A stretch of 64,000 nucleotides of DNA from Hippasteria phrygiana. Lineage: Eukaryota > Echinodermata > Asteroidea > Valvatida > Goniasteridae. Location: assembly GCA_037893225.1 (NCBI GenBank), contig JAZGUH010000025.1, positions 1,178,001 through 1,242,000 on the forward strand. Direction: 5' to 3'. A program made the position numbers and the translations under genes. The notes below the pieces were generated by a model that saw only the letters and a list, made by a program, of their open reading frames with translations, was not told the origin of the DNA and searched no databases. This document shows positions 21,961 through 32,839 of the stretch, piece after piece (position 1 is the stretch's first letter; each line of letters starts with the position of its first letter).

Positions 21961-24100
21961 ACTCGATGCTAAACAACAACCTATAATTGTTTGACAAGAT
22001 AAGGGAATTCTGCAACGACAGGGGAGCCAACTCTGTCTACCTGATTCCTACCATTCCTTGACCAAACAGTAATGACGACGAGCCATATAGTTCATGAAGT
22101 GAACTCTAATAACATTTCACACGTTCCATATGCCCCGTGTTCCCAGTTTTAATTTTCACGTAGGGCCTAGACAAAATAGTGCAAAATTTAAATCCTACAT
22201 AAAAATACAGTTCTCTTGCTTTCAGCACTTTCAAAAACGCTAGACCTATATAGGGGTGATATTCCGGGATGCACCATTATTTTATGTGACCAGCCTGACC
22301 TTGTTAAGTATTGTTCCAGTTTAAAGCAGGCAAGAAAACTTTTATTTGGTCAAAATACATGTACATATTTTGTATATGTGAATTCAATTGTTTGAACATG
22401 GCACTTTTGCCGAGGGTTGTTCGTAGCGGAATTTGAAACTCTCTCGCCTTCGTTAATAATTGGGGTCGGATGGGAATGTTTCCTTCCTAAGGGTGAACAA
22501 TGAAAAGGTTCCTGCCCATCCTAGGTTCAACTCGGTCCCTTAAATGCAAACTGCCACAAGTTAAACAAAGTCTTTCTAGCTTGATTGAAATTCAAAAAAA
22601 CTTCATTTCCGGATAGACCTATATTTAAGTTAGATTCAGTACACAAAACATAACTGGCCTCAAGTACCACTTTGCAGAGCTGCTCTTATAGATCGATATA
22701 CTGAATCTTACTATACATGTGTCAGCCCCTGTTAAAATTCCCCTTTTCTGCCCCTTTACACTGTTATTCTCTTGTGTAAAACACCGCTGTGTAGAAAAGA
22801 TTTTAAACACCATGTGTAATTATTCAACAAGGTTGTGTGATCATATCCAATTTGTGTAAATGCTAGGTTGTGTAAATGCATATAAATCGATATTGTCGCC
22901 AAAACTGAATCTAAACAACTGTTGTGTAGACTTTGAAGCTCGTGATAAGAAATAAACCAATCCATTTGTATTCACAAAAGTCAGGTTAAATTGCCGTGTT
23001 TAGTCCAAAAAAAACACTTTCTTGACCATATGTTTTTTTAAACAATTCCACAATTAAATAGAACTTTGATATTTTTTGTATAAACATAGGTGAAGAATCC
23101 TATTACATCTCCTTTAATTTCATATTCAAATATTGAAATTGTTCATGGGAAGCCATGACTTTATTATGAGGGGGATACGCTGAATATAAAGGTAAATCAC
23201 AACATCGTTCACTTTGTAGTCTTTAGTAGATTATCGGAGCATTTGTACACTCTACCTTAGTAATGTATATTAAGTTACTTCCGTTTAGTCTGGTTCCGAA
23301 TTCATTTATTTCTGTTAGTTAATGGCAATCCACACTGTACAAAAATCCCGTGAATTTTCTGTGCACTTCCCGTAATTTTAAAGGTTTTGTCCCGTTTTTG
23401 CTTTACAAATTTACCGATTGCTGTGTAAACCATTTACACAACTAAGTTCCATATGTCGCCGAGACGACCTCTTTGTCTCAACGCGGATAAGTAATTGACC
23501 AGATGGAGATGTGGTCTGAGAACCCAGCCAACATGGCTACATTTATGCCCGCGGCTAAACCTGTTATGGCCATGTCTGCATTTTTATGTCTACGTCTACC
23601 ATGTGTATAGACAGTAAACTTTCTGATTGGTCACTCTCCATCCCAAGGCGAAATATCTGCCTGGTTTCATAATTTTGACCAATGAGATTGTTCCACCCGA
23701 TGGGCAGAGCGCGTGGTAGACGAAAGAATATTCCCCAAGATCGCCGGCCTCTCCTCAGAAGCGATTCGGACCTCTGGTGAGAAGGCTGTTCAGACTTAGT
23801 GCCCGTTTATTAGTATCATTGGAAACTTTTGTACTTTCCCTTAAGTCATTTTCTAATGATAGCCCTTCTCACCCTCACTATTGTGATCTGCTAGAAAAGC
23901 CTACTTTCATTGTATAAAGGAAGTTTGTATTTCCTATTACTATTTGACTTAAATGCAGGATACTTTGTATTTTGAATTATGTTGACTCGGTTTGAGACAA
24001 TCTAAAGATGGGTGGAACAACCCCAATATTAGTATATTGAGTCAGCAATTCTCTTGCCTGCAACTATTAACCTTTTTTGCCTTGTACCCTGCATTTCACA
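21961..24100. other. No gene recognised
   Basis: Generic AT-rich sequence. GTTGTGTAAATG words recur near 22830-22880. A GC-richer patch at 23450-23780 has no domain-bearing frame. Confidence 0.45.
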
Positions 24101-24104
24101 CAAC

Positions 24105-24327
24105 ATAGCGGCCGAGTTTCCCGAACTGCCGCGGTTTGTTCTAACAGACGACGAAATATTGGAACTTGTAGGCGATGCTGACGCTGCTAACACAAAGATA
24201 CAAATGAAATATGCAATCAAATGATTAGAGGAATTTGCAAGACACGCAGGAACAACAATTAAAGCTTTAACTGATTCGAAACTGGACCACTTTTTGTCGC
24301 GGTTTTATGCGGGACTGAGAAGGTAAA
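24105..24327 (+). pseudogene. Crypton-like recombinase fragment, copy 1 (broken)
   Basis: The translation LTDDEILELVGDADAANTK through HFLSRFYAGLRR parallels the better copy at 24998-25246. The initiator position reads ATA, and an in-frame TGA follows the AIK codons near 24221. The N-terminal helical region (NTK...YA.K..EEF...LDHFLSRFYAGLR) resembles the segment found in Crypton tyrosine recombinases and the Crypton-derived ZMYM/QRICH1/KCTD1 proteins. The family match rests on motif similarity only. Confidence 0.55.
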
Positions 24328-24377
24328 CGGCACGTTGTAACGTTACACCAAGAAATCCATGCATGCAATCTGTCGGA

Positions 24378-24722
24378 TTTATTCAGGCGTTGTATAAAAC
24401 AAATAATGAATGTTTCACATTCGTGCAATGGTAAGAATAGTTTCATTCGGTGACAGATGGAATGTCCCATTCCACTCGGCTTCGCCTCGTGGAATGGAAC
24501 ATTCAATCTGTCACCTCATGAAATTATTCTTACCATCGCACTCATAAACATTCATTATTGGTATAATATACACCAAATAATCACGATAGAGCAGTAAGGT
24601 ATTTAGGTGAATAACCAGTGACAATAAACATGATCTTCACCAGTGAATTAATGGTACAACCAAAACTATTGGTGTTATAAAAACTAAACAATAACCCGTT
24701 TTATACAACACCTGAATAAATC
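24378..24722. mobile_element. MITE with hairpin core, copy 1
   Basis: Terminal inverted repeats TTTATTCAGGCGTTGTATAA and its complement end at 24722. Inside is a perfect hairpin of about 70-base arms whose tip reads CCACTCGGCTTCGCCTCGTGG (24474-24494), then a single unit beginning CACCAAATAATCACGATAGA. It sits directly 3' of the broken Crypton fragment. Confidence 0.75.
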
Positions 24723-24973
24723 CCCGCCATCCGATTGGTGGAGAGTCGATCACATGCATTGAATTATTCGACCCATCACACGACGCGAACCCGCCCCGCC
24801 CAATACGTTCTATCACATGGGTCTATCACATGGTGCGCGCGCATTGATAGAACCAAAACACTTTTTCTAATTTCACGGTCACTAGGTGGCGCTACAACAG
24901 CGCTGTCATTTACACAACATGGCGGCCGAGTTACTCGAACCATGGAGAAATAAGACCGCCGCGGTTTGTTCTC

Positions 24974-25001
24974 CCATGGAGGTATTAAAATACCTCCATG
25001 G
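24974..25001. repeat. 28-base palindrome in Crypton-like copy 2
   Basis: CCATGGAGGTATT, a 2-base spacer, then AATACCTCCATGG. It is absent from the parallel position in copy 1, so it was gained after duplication. It separates the upstream MAAEL start from the conserved frame. Confidence 0.75.
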
Positions 25002-25246
25002 TTCTCCTAACAGACGACGAAATATTGGAATATGTAAGCAATGCTGACGCTCCAAATACAAAGAGACAAATCAAATATGCAGTGAAACGATTAGATGAAT
25101 TTGCTAGACACGCAGGAACAACAATTGAAGCTTTAACTAATTCGGAACTCGACAATTTTTTGTCCCGGTTTTATGCGGGACTGAGAAAGGAAAACGGCAC
25201 GTTGTACACAAAGAAATCCATGAACATTTTAACTTTTCTGGACTAG
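24998..25246 (+). pseudogene. Crypton-like recombinase fragment, copy 2
   Basis: An 82-residue frame with LTDDEILEYVSNADAPNTKR, QIKYAVKRLDEFARHAG, ELDNFLSRFYAGLRKENG and LYTKKSMNILTF. The arrangement, an NTKR...A...F helix pair, then a L..FLSRFY...RK..G..Y...S segment, matches the SAM-like N-terminal part of Crypton/QRICH1/ZMYM-type proteins, where a catalytic tyrosine-recombinase domain should follow. Here it ends in TAG with no catalytic domain. The likely original start, ATGGCGGCCGAG at 24918, is out of frame because of an insertion containing the 28-base palindrome. Confidence 0.55.
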
Positions 25247-25637
25247 TACAGTTGTAAACTTCCATAAATTGGATATGAAAGTGCATTAATTGGTTACTGA
25301 AAGTTCTGAATTTGTGAAACAGCTTTTTAACAATTCTGAACAGTTTGATCTTCAACACTTCGGAACGGATATTTTTAGATGACATTCTGCATCTGAAGTG
25401 AATAATTCTTCTGAACTTGTTAAAAAACAGTGAACATTTTTAACTGTTCGAGACTTTTCGAGACAGTAATTGGTTACTGGAAGTTCTGAATTTGTGAAAC
25501 AGTTTTTTACAATTCTGAACAGTTTTTAACTTGAATAAAATGCATTGAAAGTGTTCCCCCAGCTATCAGTGTAATTACTACATGTTTCTTACATTTATGT
25601 AAGCACCAGTTTACAAGTTACCGATCAGATGACGAGA

Positions 25638-26430
25638 ATTTATTCAGGCGTTGTATAAAACAAATAATGAATGTTTCACATTCGTGCGATGGAAAGAATA
25701 ATTTCATTAGGTGACAGATGGCATGTTCTATTCCACTCGGCTTCGCCTCGTGGAATAGAACATGCCATCTGTCACCTCATGAAATTATTCTTACCATCGC
25801 ACTCATAAACATTCATTATTTGTATAATATACATGTACACCAAATAATCACGATAGAGCAGTGAGATATTCATGTGAATAACCAGTAACAATAACGTGAT
25901 CTTCACCAGTGAATTGATGGTACATCCAAAACTATTGGTATTTCAAAACGAAATAATAACCTGTTATATACACCAAATAATCACGATAGAGCAGTAAGAT
26001 ATTTAGGTTAATAACCAGTGGCAATAACGTTATCTTCACCAGTGAATTGATGGTACAACCAAAACTATTGGTATTTAAAAACGAAATAATAACCTGTTAT
26101 ACATGTATACGCCAAATAATCACGATAGAGCAATAAGATATTTAGGTGAATAACCAGTGACAATAACGTGATCCTCACCAGTGAATTGATGGTAACTGTA
26201 CAACCAAAACTATTAGTGTTTACAAACGAAATATACCAAATAATCACGATAGAGTAGTAAGATATTTAGGTGAATAAAAAGGGTGACAGTAACGTGATCT
26301 TGGCAGTGAAATTATAGTACAACCAAAACTATTGGTGTTTTAAAAACAAAATAATAACCTGTATACACCAAGCAATCACGATAGAGCAGTAAGATATTAG
26401 GTTAATAACCAGTGACAATAGAGAGGTTGA
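25638..26430. mobile_element. MITE with hairpin core, copy 2, interior amplified
   Basis: It starts with ATTTATTCAGGCGTTGTATA and the same hairpin (tip CCACTCGGCTTCGCCTCGTGG) as copy 1. The adjoining unit CACCAAATAATCACGATAG...AACCTGTTATA is then repeated about 4.5 times with starts near 25838, 25971, 26111, 26235 and 26366 (period 124-140). The right terminal repeat is missing. Confidence 0.75.
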
Positions 26431-27988
26431 GATTTCAAACTTGTACTTGTATACGTTTACGTGTACGCATACTATCAGCTTACCAACAAAAGAGACAAGT
26501 TTTCAGTTTAGGCGTTGTGTTTAAAACTAAGTTTGTTTTAAAAGTTGACAAAAGTTCAAGACGATTGTCTTGAAATACCAACAGTAGTATGACATCATCA
26601 GTTTCCCCCCGGCGCAGTCCTTACTTTTAAGCGCTACACGTAACGTCGTACGTGTAAAAGCGATTTTATAAGTACACTGACACGTGTAGATTTAGGATGC
26701 CTTATATTAAGTTGGATACCTTAGCTTGCGGTCACAATGGTTATTGCTATTGTTCATCAGAATCGATCGCTTTCCATTTTGCTGCATACAGACCTACGTA
26801 GTTCATTAAAGGGACACATTTATTTGGATTTTGCGATTTTAGCTATAAAACTAAAATGGATATGGTTGGGAAGCTTTTTTAAAAGTAGAATATAAAGATT
26901 CACATAACTATCCCTTCAAATTGCGTGGTTTTTGTTTAATTTCGTGACAAATAACGGTCCGCCATTTTGTAGAACCAAATTTTTGACAAAATGGCGGACC
27001 GTGTTTACCTGTCGTATTTCCAGTCGCAGCTGGTTGAAGTACGTTCTGTTGATCCATTTTGATGTACTGTGGCACGGCGCGCAGCACTGGCAATTATGTG
27101 TCGCGAGGTAGAGAATGCACTCTAAGAAAAAAGTACGCAATGTTGCGTAAAATCTTACTCTTTGGGGTAGTAAGGAGGGAACCCGGTCGTTTAGAGGGTA
27201 AACCTTGACACAACGGGGGTTGTGTCAAGTTTTACTCCTAACTTGTGCAAAGATTTTACCCTCAGAAAGACGTCAAATTTCTTACTCCAAAAAGTTGTGT
27301 CAAATTTTACTCAACAGGGAGTAATGCTTCCTTTTAATCCAACTGCTGCGTATTCTTTACCCAAACCATGCTGTGTTCTGTTTTAAACAGCAGTTGTGTC
27401 ATGTATTACCCCAAAATGTGTTCAATTTCCATAAATTATGAGTTTACTCTGCGGAAGAACAAATGCACAATAATAATAACAATTGAATTCTTATTTAGGA
27501 ATTAAAATATTTATTTGCATGAATAGCCACTCTACTCTTTGACAGTGCAATGGTGTATCACAGCGTTAAAAGTTCATTTAATGTTGATTTAGATTTAAAC
27601 TGTTTCAGCAATATTCATTTCCTTCCTTGTTTTTGTGTGTATAGTTTTCTATACAGACTGCCTGGGTTAAAACCTTTAAAATATACACAATATATTTTAA
27701 ATTAATCGAAAATATGAAAATATATAGTTAGACTTTAAGCACTACACATTTTGTAAAGCACAATCTCGACAATATTTTGTATGCAGTCTGTTTATAAGTT
27801 GGCATTATTTTGGTTAGCAACAAATCCAAAATGTCAGTTCTGATGACATTGGGAAAGATAATTAATTTCTTTGTAGTCATTTAGTGCACGAGGGAAGGTT
27901 AAACAACTTAAACTTAGTGCAATTATTCCAACGTCTTCAAATGTAAACATAAATGCTTTCATATTCATAAATCAAACATCAATGGGAA

Positions 27989-28332
27989 ATATTTTACTTT
28001 AATACCCCACCAAAATCGGTCAGGAACATATCTAAATATGTGGCACAACCTGCTATTTCAAGATTTATGTCAGTAGAATCTGTAAAACCGAGGCAGAAAT
28101 TTACATGTATTTGAACACTTTCAGTGACCATACACTGTCGACTGCCAAGAACATCTAACACAGAAAACACAAACATTCTTCCCCAATATTGCACAAAAAA
28201 TTCCCAACAAAATTTTCTAATTTAAAGGTTGTGCCAAGTGTTTATATAATTCTGAACACAGATGGATGGCTATTTTCCAAGATTTGCTGTTGCTGACCGA
28301 TTTTGGTTAGGGTATTAAAGTAAAATATTTCT
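27989..28332 (-). mobile_element. Foldback MITE (TTTTACTTTAATACC family), copy 1
   Basis: ATTTTACTTTAATACCCCAC at one end is inverted at the other (GGTATTAAAGTAAAAT). Internal marks are ACACTTGGCACAAC-like sequence and a CAGTGACCATACACTGTCG core. It is in reverse orientation to the copy at 28919 and lies inside the CACTA-like element. Confidence 0.75.
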
Positions 28333-28589
28333 CATCAATGTTAAAACTTGACAAAAAGCGTACTTACAAACCCAAACATAACTGTTTATCACATGTTTTT
28401 GCTTTTCATTTTAGAAGCCAGTGTGGGCTTCTTAATCTCAGAACATACAGACTTGAATATGCTTCTTGACTTCACCATAAATTGTGATGAACAGTATGCA
28501 GTTAGTAAAACAAACTAGTTGAAAATTAATGGCCAGTTTGACCACAAAATGACACGCGGAAAACAATTCAGATAATACAGAGCAAGTTG

Positions 28590-28830
28590 ACTTAGGGTTG
28601 TTTTGTAATGGTCCAGTGTATACTTGGACCTATACTTAGAGTCTGAGCTGGATGTTTCAAGTCGAAGACTTGGAAGGCTAAGTAACATCGGTCCACTGCA
28701 TCCATCAGGGTCTTGACCAGCAAGGCTTTCCTCTCGATTGTGGCTACAGATTGTTGAGCCAATCCCCGGAACATGTTGAAAGGCCAACTTCGCAGTGGTA
28801 TTGTAGAAACTTCTCAAGACTGGTACCTTC
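28590..28830 (-). pseudogene. Possible exon remnant inside the CACTA-like element
   Basis: The minus-strand acceptor TTTTGCTTTTTCAG precedes 28830. One frame reads VPVLRSFYNTTAKLAFQHV and an overlapping one reads MFRGLAQQSVATIERKALL, then VDRCYLAFQVFDLKHP, so a frameshift would be needed. Composition looks protein-like but no family is recognised. It could be a relic of transposase or captured host sequence. Confidence 0.25.
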
Positions 28831-28918
28831 CTGAAAAAGCAAAACAGGTGTTTGTTATTGATACATTTACATTTTGCAAGTAATTTATAATGAAACATAT
28901 TTATAATTATTTTGTAAA

Positions 28919-29305
28919 GATTATACTTTAATACCACCCCCCAGTCAGGAACAGAAAAATCTTGCAAAATAAACATCCGTTTGTGTTCAGAATTGTATAA
29001 ACACTTGGCACAACATTTAGTTTTGATACTAATAGGATATTTTTATGCAATACAGGGGAAGAAGGATTGTGTTTCCTGTTAGATGTTCTTGGCTAACTTA
29101 GTCATGACAGTGTATGGTCACTCAAAGTGGCACATACATGTTGATTTCTGCCTAATTCTTTTACTGATGATTTTGCTGACATAAATCTTGAAATAAGTTG
29201 TGCCACATGTTTAGACACTTGTTATCAAGGTGGGTTGGTTATTTTCCAAGATTTTTCTGTTCCTGACTGATTTTGTTGGGGTATTAAAGTAAAATCTTTC
29301 CAATT
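28919..29305 (+). mobile_element. Foldback MITE (TTTTACTTTAATACC family), copy 2
   Basis: ACTTTAATACCACCCCCCAG at the left and GTTGGGGTATTAAAGTAAAA at the right are inverted. The internal words TAAACACTTGGCACAAC, GTTAGATGTTCTTGGC and GTGGCACATACATGTTG are shared with 53205-53585. Confidence 0.75.
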
Positions 29306-29847
29306 ATTTTCCTATACTTGCTAGATACATGACAATTTGTTGTCCTTCAAGGTAAATCCAAGAGCCTCTGCATCAGTGGTGCTCAGACAACTCGACCGTC
29401 TGTCTGGAAAGTCATGTCGTCCATTGAGATAAGTCATTGAGACAAGTCGTCCGTTGGTACCCTCACGCCGCGCCGCACCGCGCGTGTACACAACCGCGAC
29501 CGGGCCGTACCGGGCTGGTCCGGGGCCGTGCAGCTAGCTCGTCACCACCGCGAAATGCCACCGCGTCGCCACGCTACATGGCCAGACACGCACATAAAAA
29601 CACCGCATAAACATCGACGGTCAGCTGTCGTCAGGGTTTAGTCGACTTGTCTCAAGTCGGCTTTTCTATCAACTGGGAAATGATCAAGTTGTCTCACGGT
29701 CGAGTTGTCTCAAATCGAGTTAGTCAACGGTCGAGTTGTCTGACATCCCCGTATAGTTATAGGCTACAGACATAATCTATACAGCACAAACAGGCTTCTC
29801 TTGCACAACAGGCTAGTAATAACTAATTTAACTAAAATTGTGTGTAC

Positions 29848-29985
29848 CTTTTCCATTTGGAAGAGTCTCTTGAATCCTTGGATGATGTTCCCCCGCCTTC
29901 TGTTCTTGATTAACGCCCTTCGAAGAGGATTGCTAGTACTCAGTAGACGCGTCGACGAAGCTCAAGCATGTCAAGTTCATGCGGT
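29848..29985 (-). pseudogene. Possible exon remnant inside the CACTA-like element
   Basis: Acceptor GATTTGTTTACAG precedes 29985 and donor AAG|GTACAC follows 29848. Two frames look protein-like, ELDMLELRRRVY and then NPLRRALIKNRRRGNIIQGF, ending in LFQMEK at the donor. They are out of phase by one base, suggesting decay. Family unknown. Same strand and order as the candidate exon at 28590-28830. Confidence 0.25.
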
Positions 29986-31094
29986 CTGTAAACAAATCAT
30001 TACATGTACATGAAGCATTGACAGTTACATATGACTTTGAGACCTCCATGACTGTATCGATAAACGAAACGGCCAATCTTAAAACACAGTACTGATTTGA
30101 CTAATCAACATAATCAAAATGAAAAATAATACCTTCAATCACAGGAGGAAGCTCGGGTAGTGGCAACGCTGTCAGTGTTTGCTGCACGGTGTTCATGCGA
30201 ATGGCGATAATGGCGGCGTGACGGTGATGCACGTGCGCTGTTTGACCCAACAATGCGTTAAATACAACCCAGTACTGAGCACAATTTACTCTGTGTGTAC
30301 CATTTCTTACGTTTTACACTGCTTAAGAGTACCATAATTTAGATATTACACATTGTTTATCACATTTTTACATCTTTGCAGCGTATCGCTCAAATTGCAT
30401 CCTTACTCACATGAAGAGTAATACCGAAATTGCAACATTACTCAGAATTGTTTAAGAAAGTACTCAACCATCTTACCCAACCAGTTTACTCAGCAACATT
30501 TTGCACTTCTTTTTTAGAGTGATGGTACCTGGCGATCATCTGATTTACAAGGCCACTGGCTGCGGCGCCTGCAGCCTAAAGACTCTTACAGCGTATTTTG
30601 CGCATTATTTAGACGGTGGTATTTACTACTGGAAATAAGTCTTTGTTTCGCGGGTCAGATGTCAGGGGTCAGAGGCCAATTTTTTGTTTTGTAATCACTA
30701 CTCACTAATTACAACACATTATACGTGTTTTTTGCATGAACAACTCTTATAAAAGATAAGGAACATTTCCAAACGGCAAAATTTCAAGACATTTGAAGGC
30801 AATGTGCCCCATTAATCTCGGATTTGTTATACAGGGTGTCCCCAAAAAAATGTCCAGGCCAAACCAGGCAACCTCAGAATCTAGATTTCTACAGATCCTG
30901 ATGCGGGAACTTCTTACATGAGAAATAGTCTGTATTTCATCAAAATCAGTCAAGCCAATCAGAAGTTATGTCATTTTGTGTGCAGCAATGTCAGCCCCTA
31001 ACTATAGGAGTGACTGACTGACCTTTTTACATTTTTCATTCCAAGAAGCTGTCCGTCTGTGGTTATAGCAGCCCAGTCATGAAGGGAATCTCTC

Positions 31095-31340
31095 TTATCG
31101 TTTCTTGAGTCTAAAGTAAACTCCCTGGGTGGATGGTCTTTTGCTGCATAGGCCAGTGTTATGTTTGTTGATGCACCCGTTCAGAGAAAACTTTGCCTCA
31201 TCACCACAGATAAATCGTCGTCGCACAGCAGTGAACCATCTCGAATACCACATCCTCCGCTGTGGATCACCTGGAGCTAAGCCATGCCATGGGTCCCTGT
31301 TTGGAAATCTGCTGGAAATTTTCGATCGTTTGGGCAACAT
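31095..31340 (-). pseudogene. Mariner-type transposase fragment, left arm
   Basis: The minus-strand frame includes HGLAPGDPQRRM, WFTAVRRRFICGDEAKF, then LNGCINKHNT. GDEAKFxLNGxxNxxN matches the block around an active-site aspartate of mariner/IS630 DDE transposases. N- and C-terminal domains are absent. It diverges from the right-arm copy (RRMWYSRW versus RRMRYSRW). Confidence 0.7.
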
Positions 31341-31548
31341 CCCGAGTTTCGTGGAAGGTTTTGACTATAAAGACTCGCTGCTCAGTTGTGAACTGTTGGC
31401 CAACCATCTTGGCATTGGCTCAATCAAAAGAAGTTCTCCACTACAATAAGTAGGCCTACATGGACACATACACGAGCATGGAAGACGACCCAAGACAATC
31501 ATCCATGCGTAACCAACTACAAATTCCAAAGTCGTCCTTTTCACGAAT

Positions 31549-31840
31549 GGCAGCAAAGGTAAAATTCCTTCCCCACAAAGTTTTGACCAGACATGGCTTA
31601 GCTCCAGCTGATCCACAGCGGAGGATGCGGTATTCGAGATGGTTCACTGCTGTGCGACAACGATTTATCTGTGGTGATGAGGCAAAGTTTCCTCTGAAAG
31701 GGTGCATCAACAAACAGAACACTAGAGCCTATGCAGCAAAAGACCATCTACCCAGGGAGTTTACTTCAGACTCAAGAAATGATCAGAGAGATTCCCTTCA
31801 TGACTGGGCTGCTGCACAGACGGACAGCTTCTTGGAATGA
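31549..31840 (+). pseudogene. Mariner-type transposase fragment, right arm
   Basis: The plus-strand frame has RHGLAPADPQRRM, WFTAVRQRFICGDEAKF and LKGCINKQNTRAY, the inverted partner of the left-arm fragment. It runs on to SFLE and a stop at 31838-31840. Neither arm contains the remaining catalytic motifs, so neither is a functional transposase. Confidence 0.7.
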
Positions 31841-32029
31841 AAAATGTAAAAAGTCACTGTCCGTCACTCCTAGTTGGAGGCCGACCTTGCTGCACAAAAA
31901 ATGACATAACTTCTGATTGGCTTGACTGATTTTGATGAAATACAGACTATTTCTCATGTAAGAAGTTCCCGCATCAGGATCTGTCGAAATCTAGATTCTG
32001 ACGTTGCCTGGTTTGGTCTGGACATTTCT

Positions 32030-32065
<36 letters not shown>

Positions 32066-32607
32066 CCTGTATAGTCTTTTTAAGCTTTTAGGGTATGCAA
32101 GACGTCTCAGTACTGTGCAAAGACCCTCAACTGCTCTTACCACTGTACCGTTTGGCCACGTAATTATGATGAGAAGTCGGAGAACATCGGGCGTATCAAA
32201 TCGGAAAAGTTGTCGGCATTCGTGCTCCGAAAATGACGAGAGATCGAAGGTTCTTTTTTCGAAGACTAAATTAGGAATTGCTGGTTTTCAGTCATCGTTG
32301 TCAATAGCACCAATTAACCGCATCTCTGCAGCCATATTGCACTTTTGCAATTTTGCAAGTCGCTGTTGCAAGTGACATGCTTGACTGATCACTATGGATG
32401 TCTCATAGGTTACGAGACATTCGGATGTCTCAGAGGTTATGTTTTGTCTCAGGGGCAATTTTTTTGGTATTTTAATTTATTAACAGTGATTGTTGAAAAG
32501 GTTACCCTTATCTTAGTGATACAAAACCAGTGCCCTCTAACGCCGCCTTAACGCATAAGGTCTACTGAAATTATTAATTAATGGGAAGGGACGGGCATGC
32601 ATATATA

Positions 32608-32834
32608 CTACTCAAAAAAATTAAAGGATCAAACTTAATTATAAATGTTTTTAACCCCTCCAGTCAATTTGACTTTGAAACACCTGACTGAGCAATTGCA
32701 TCATCTCACATTCTGTGGTGCTTAACCAAGCATGGACATGCGCAGCAGTGTACAATGAGTAAAATCAACTTCAGTACACACCTGACTGAAATTTTCAAAG
32801 GCAAATGTCTGATCCTTTAATTTTTTTTGAGTAG
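32608..32834. mobile_element. TA-flanked MITE (CTACTCAAAAAAA ends)
   Basis: CTACTCAAAAAAATTAAAGG and CCTTTAATTTTTTTTGAGTAG are inverted and flanked by TA at 32606-32607 and 32835-32836, typical of mariner-derived MITEs. No coding content. Confidence 0.85.
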
Positions 32835-32839
32835 TATAT

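Larger units (their letters stand above)
27118..30521. mobile_element. CACTA-like element, 3,404 bases
   Basis: The ends CACTCTAAGAAAAAAGT and ACTTCTTTTTTAGAGTG are inverted repeats flanked by ATG on both sides (27115-27117, 30522-30524). The intact MITE copy at 36555 reads straight through GAGAATGGTACC, giving the empty site. CACT termini, a 3-base duplication and subterminal TTACTC/GAGTAA repeats (27150-27320, 30400-30495) fit EnSpm/CACTA. No transposase is evident. The interior carries two copies of another MITE and possible minus-strand exon remnants. Confidence 0.75.
26810..30811 (+). mobile_element. TTAA-flanked MITE, split by a 3.4-kb insertion
   Basis: The left half 26810-27117 and right half 30522-30811 together match 36555-37156, flanked by TTAA at 26806-26809 and 30812-30815. 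AGGGACACATT ends and TTAA targets in three copies suggest a piggyBac-type non-autonomous family, by inference. Without the insertion the element is about 595 bases. It contains inverted CGGTCCGCCATTTTGTAGAA blocks and no coding sequence. Confidence 0.8.
30832..32069. mobile_element. Foldback mariner-like element with TA target site
   Basis: Two arms of about 610 bases are inverted around 31450. The ends are CAGGGTGTCCCC and GGGGCACCCTG, each next to TA (30830-30831, 32070-32071), as in Tc1/mariner. Each arm carries the same middle part of a transposase gene. A long G run (32029-32062) has expanded in the right arm just inside the terminus, opposite CCCCAAAAAAATG at the left. It sits 20 bases from the TTAA-flanked MITE. 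Confidence 0.85.

Noticed and set aside
24574..26430. CRISPR-like array from the spaced repeats
   Set aside because: Repeat units are 124-140 bases long with no unique spacers, in an intron-bearing eukaryotic genome. It is a tandem satellite.
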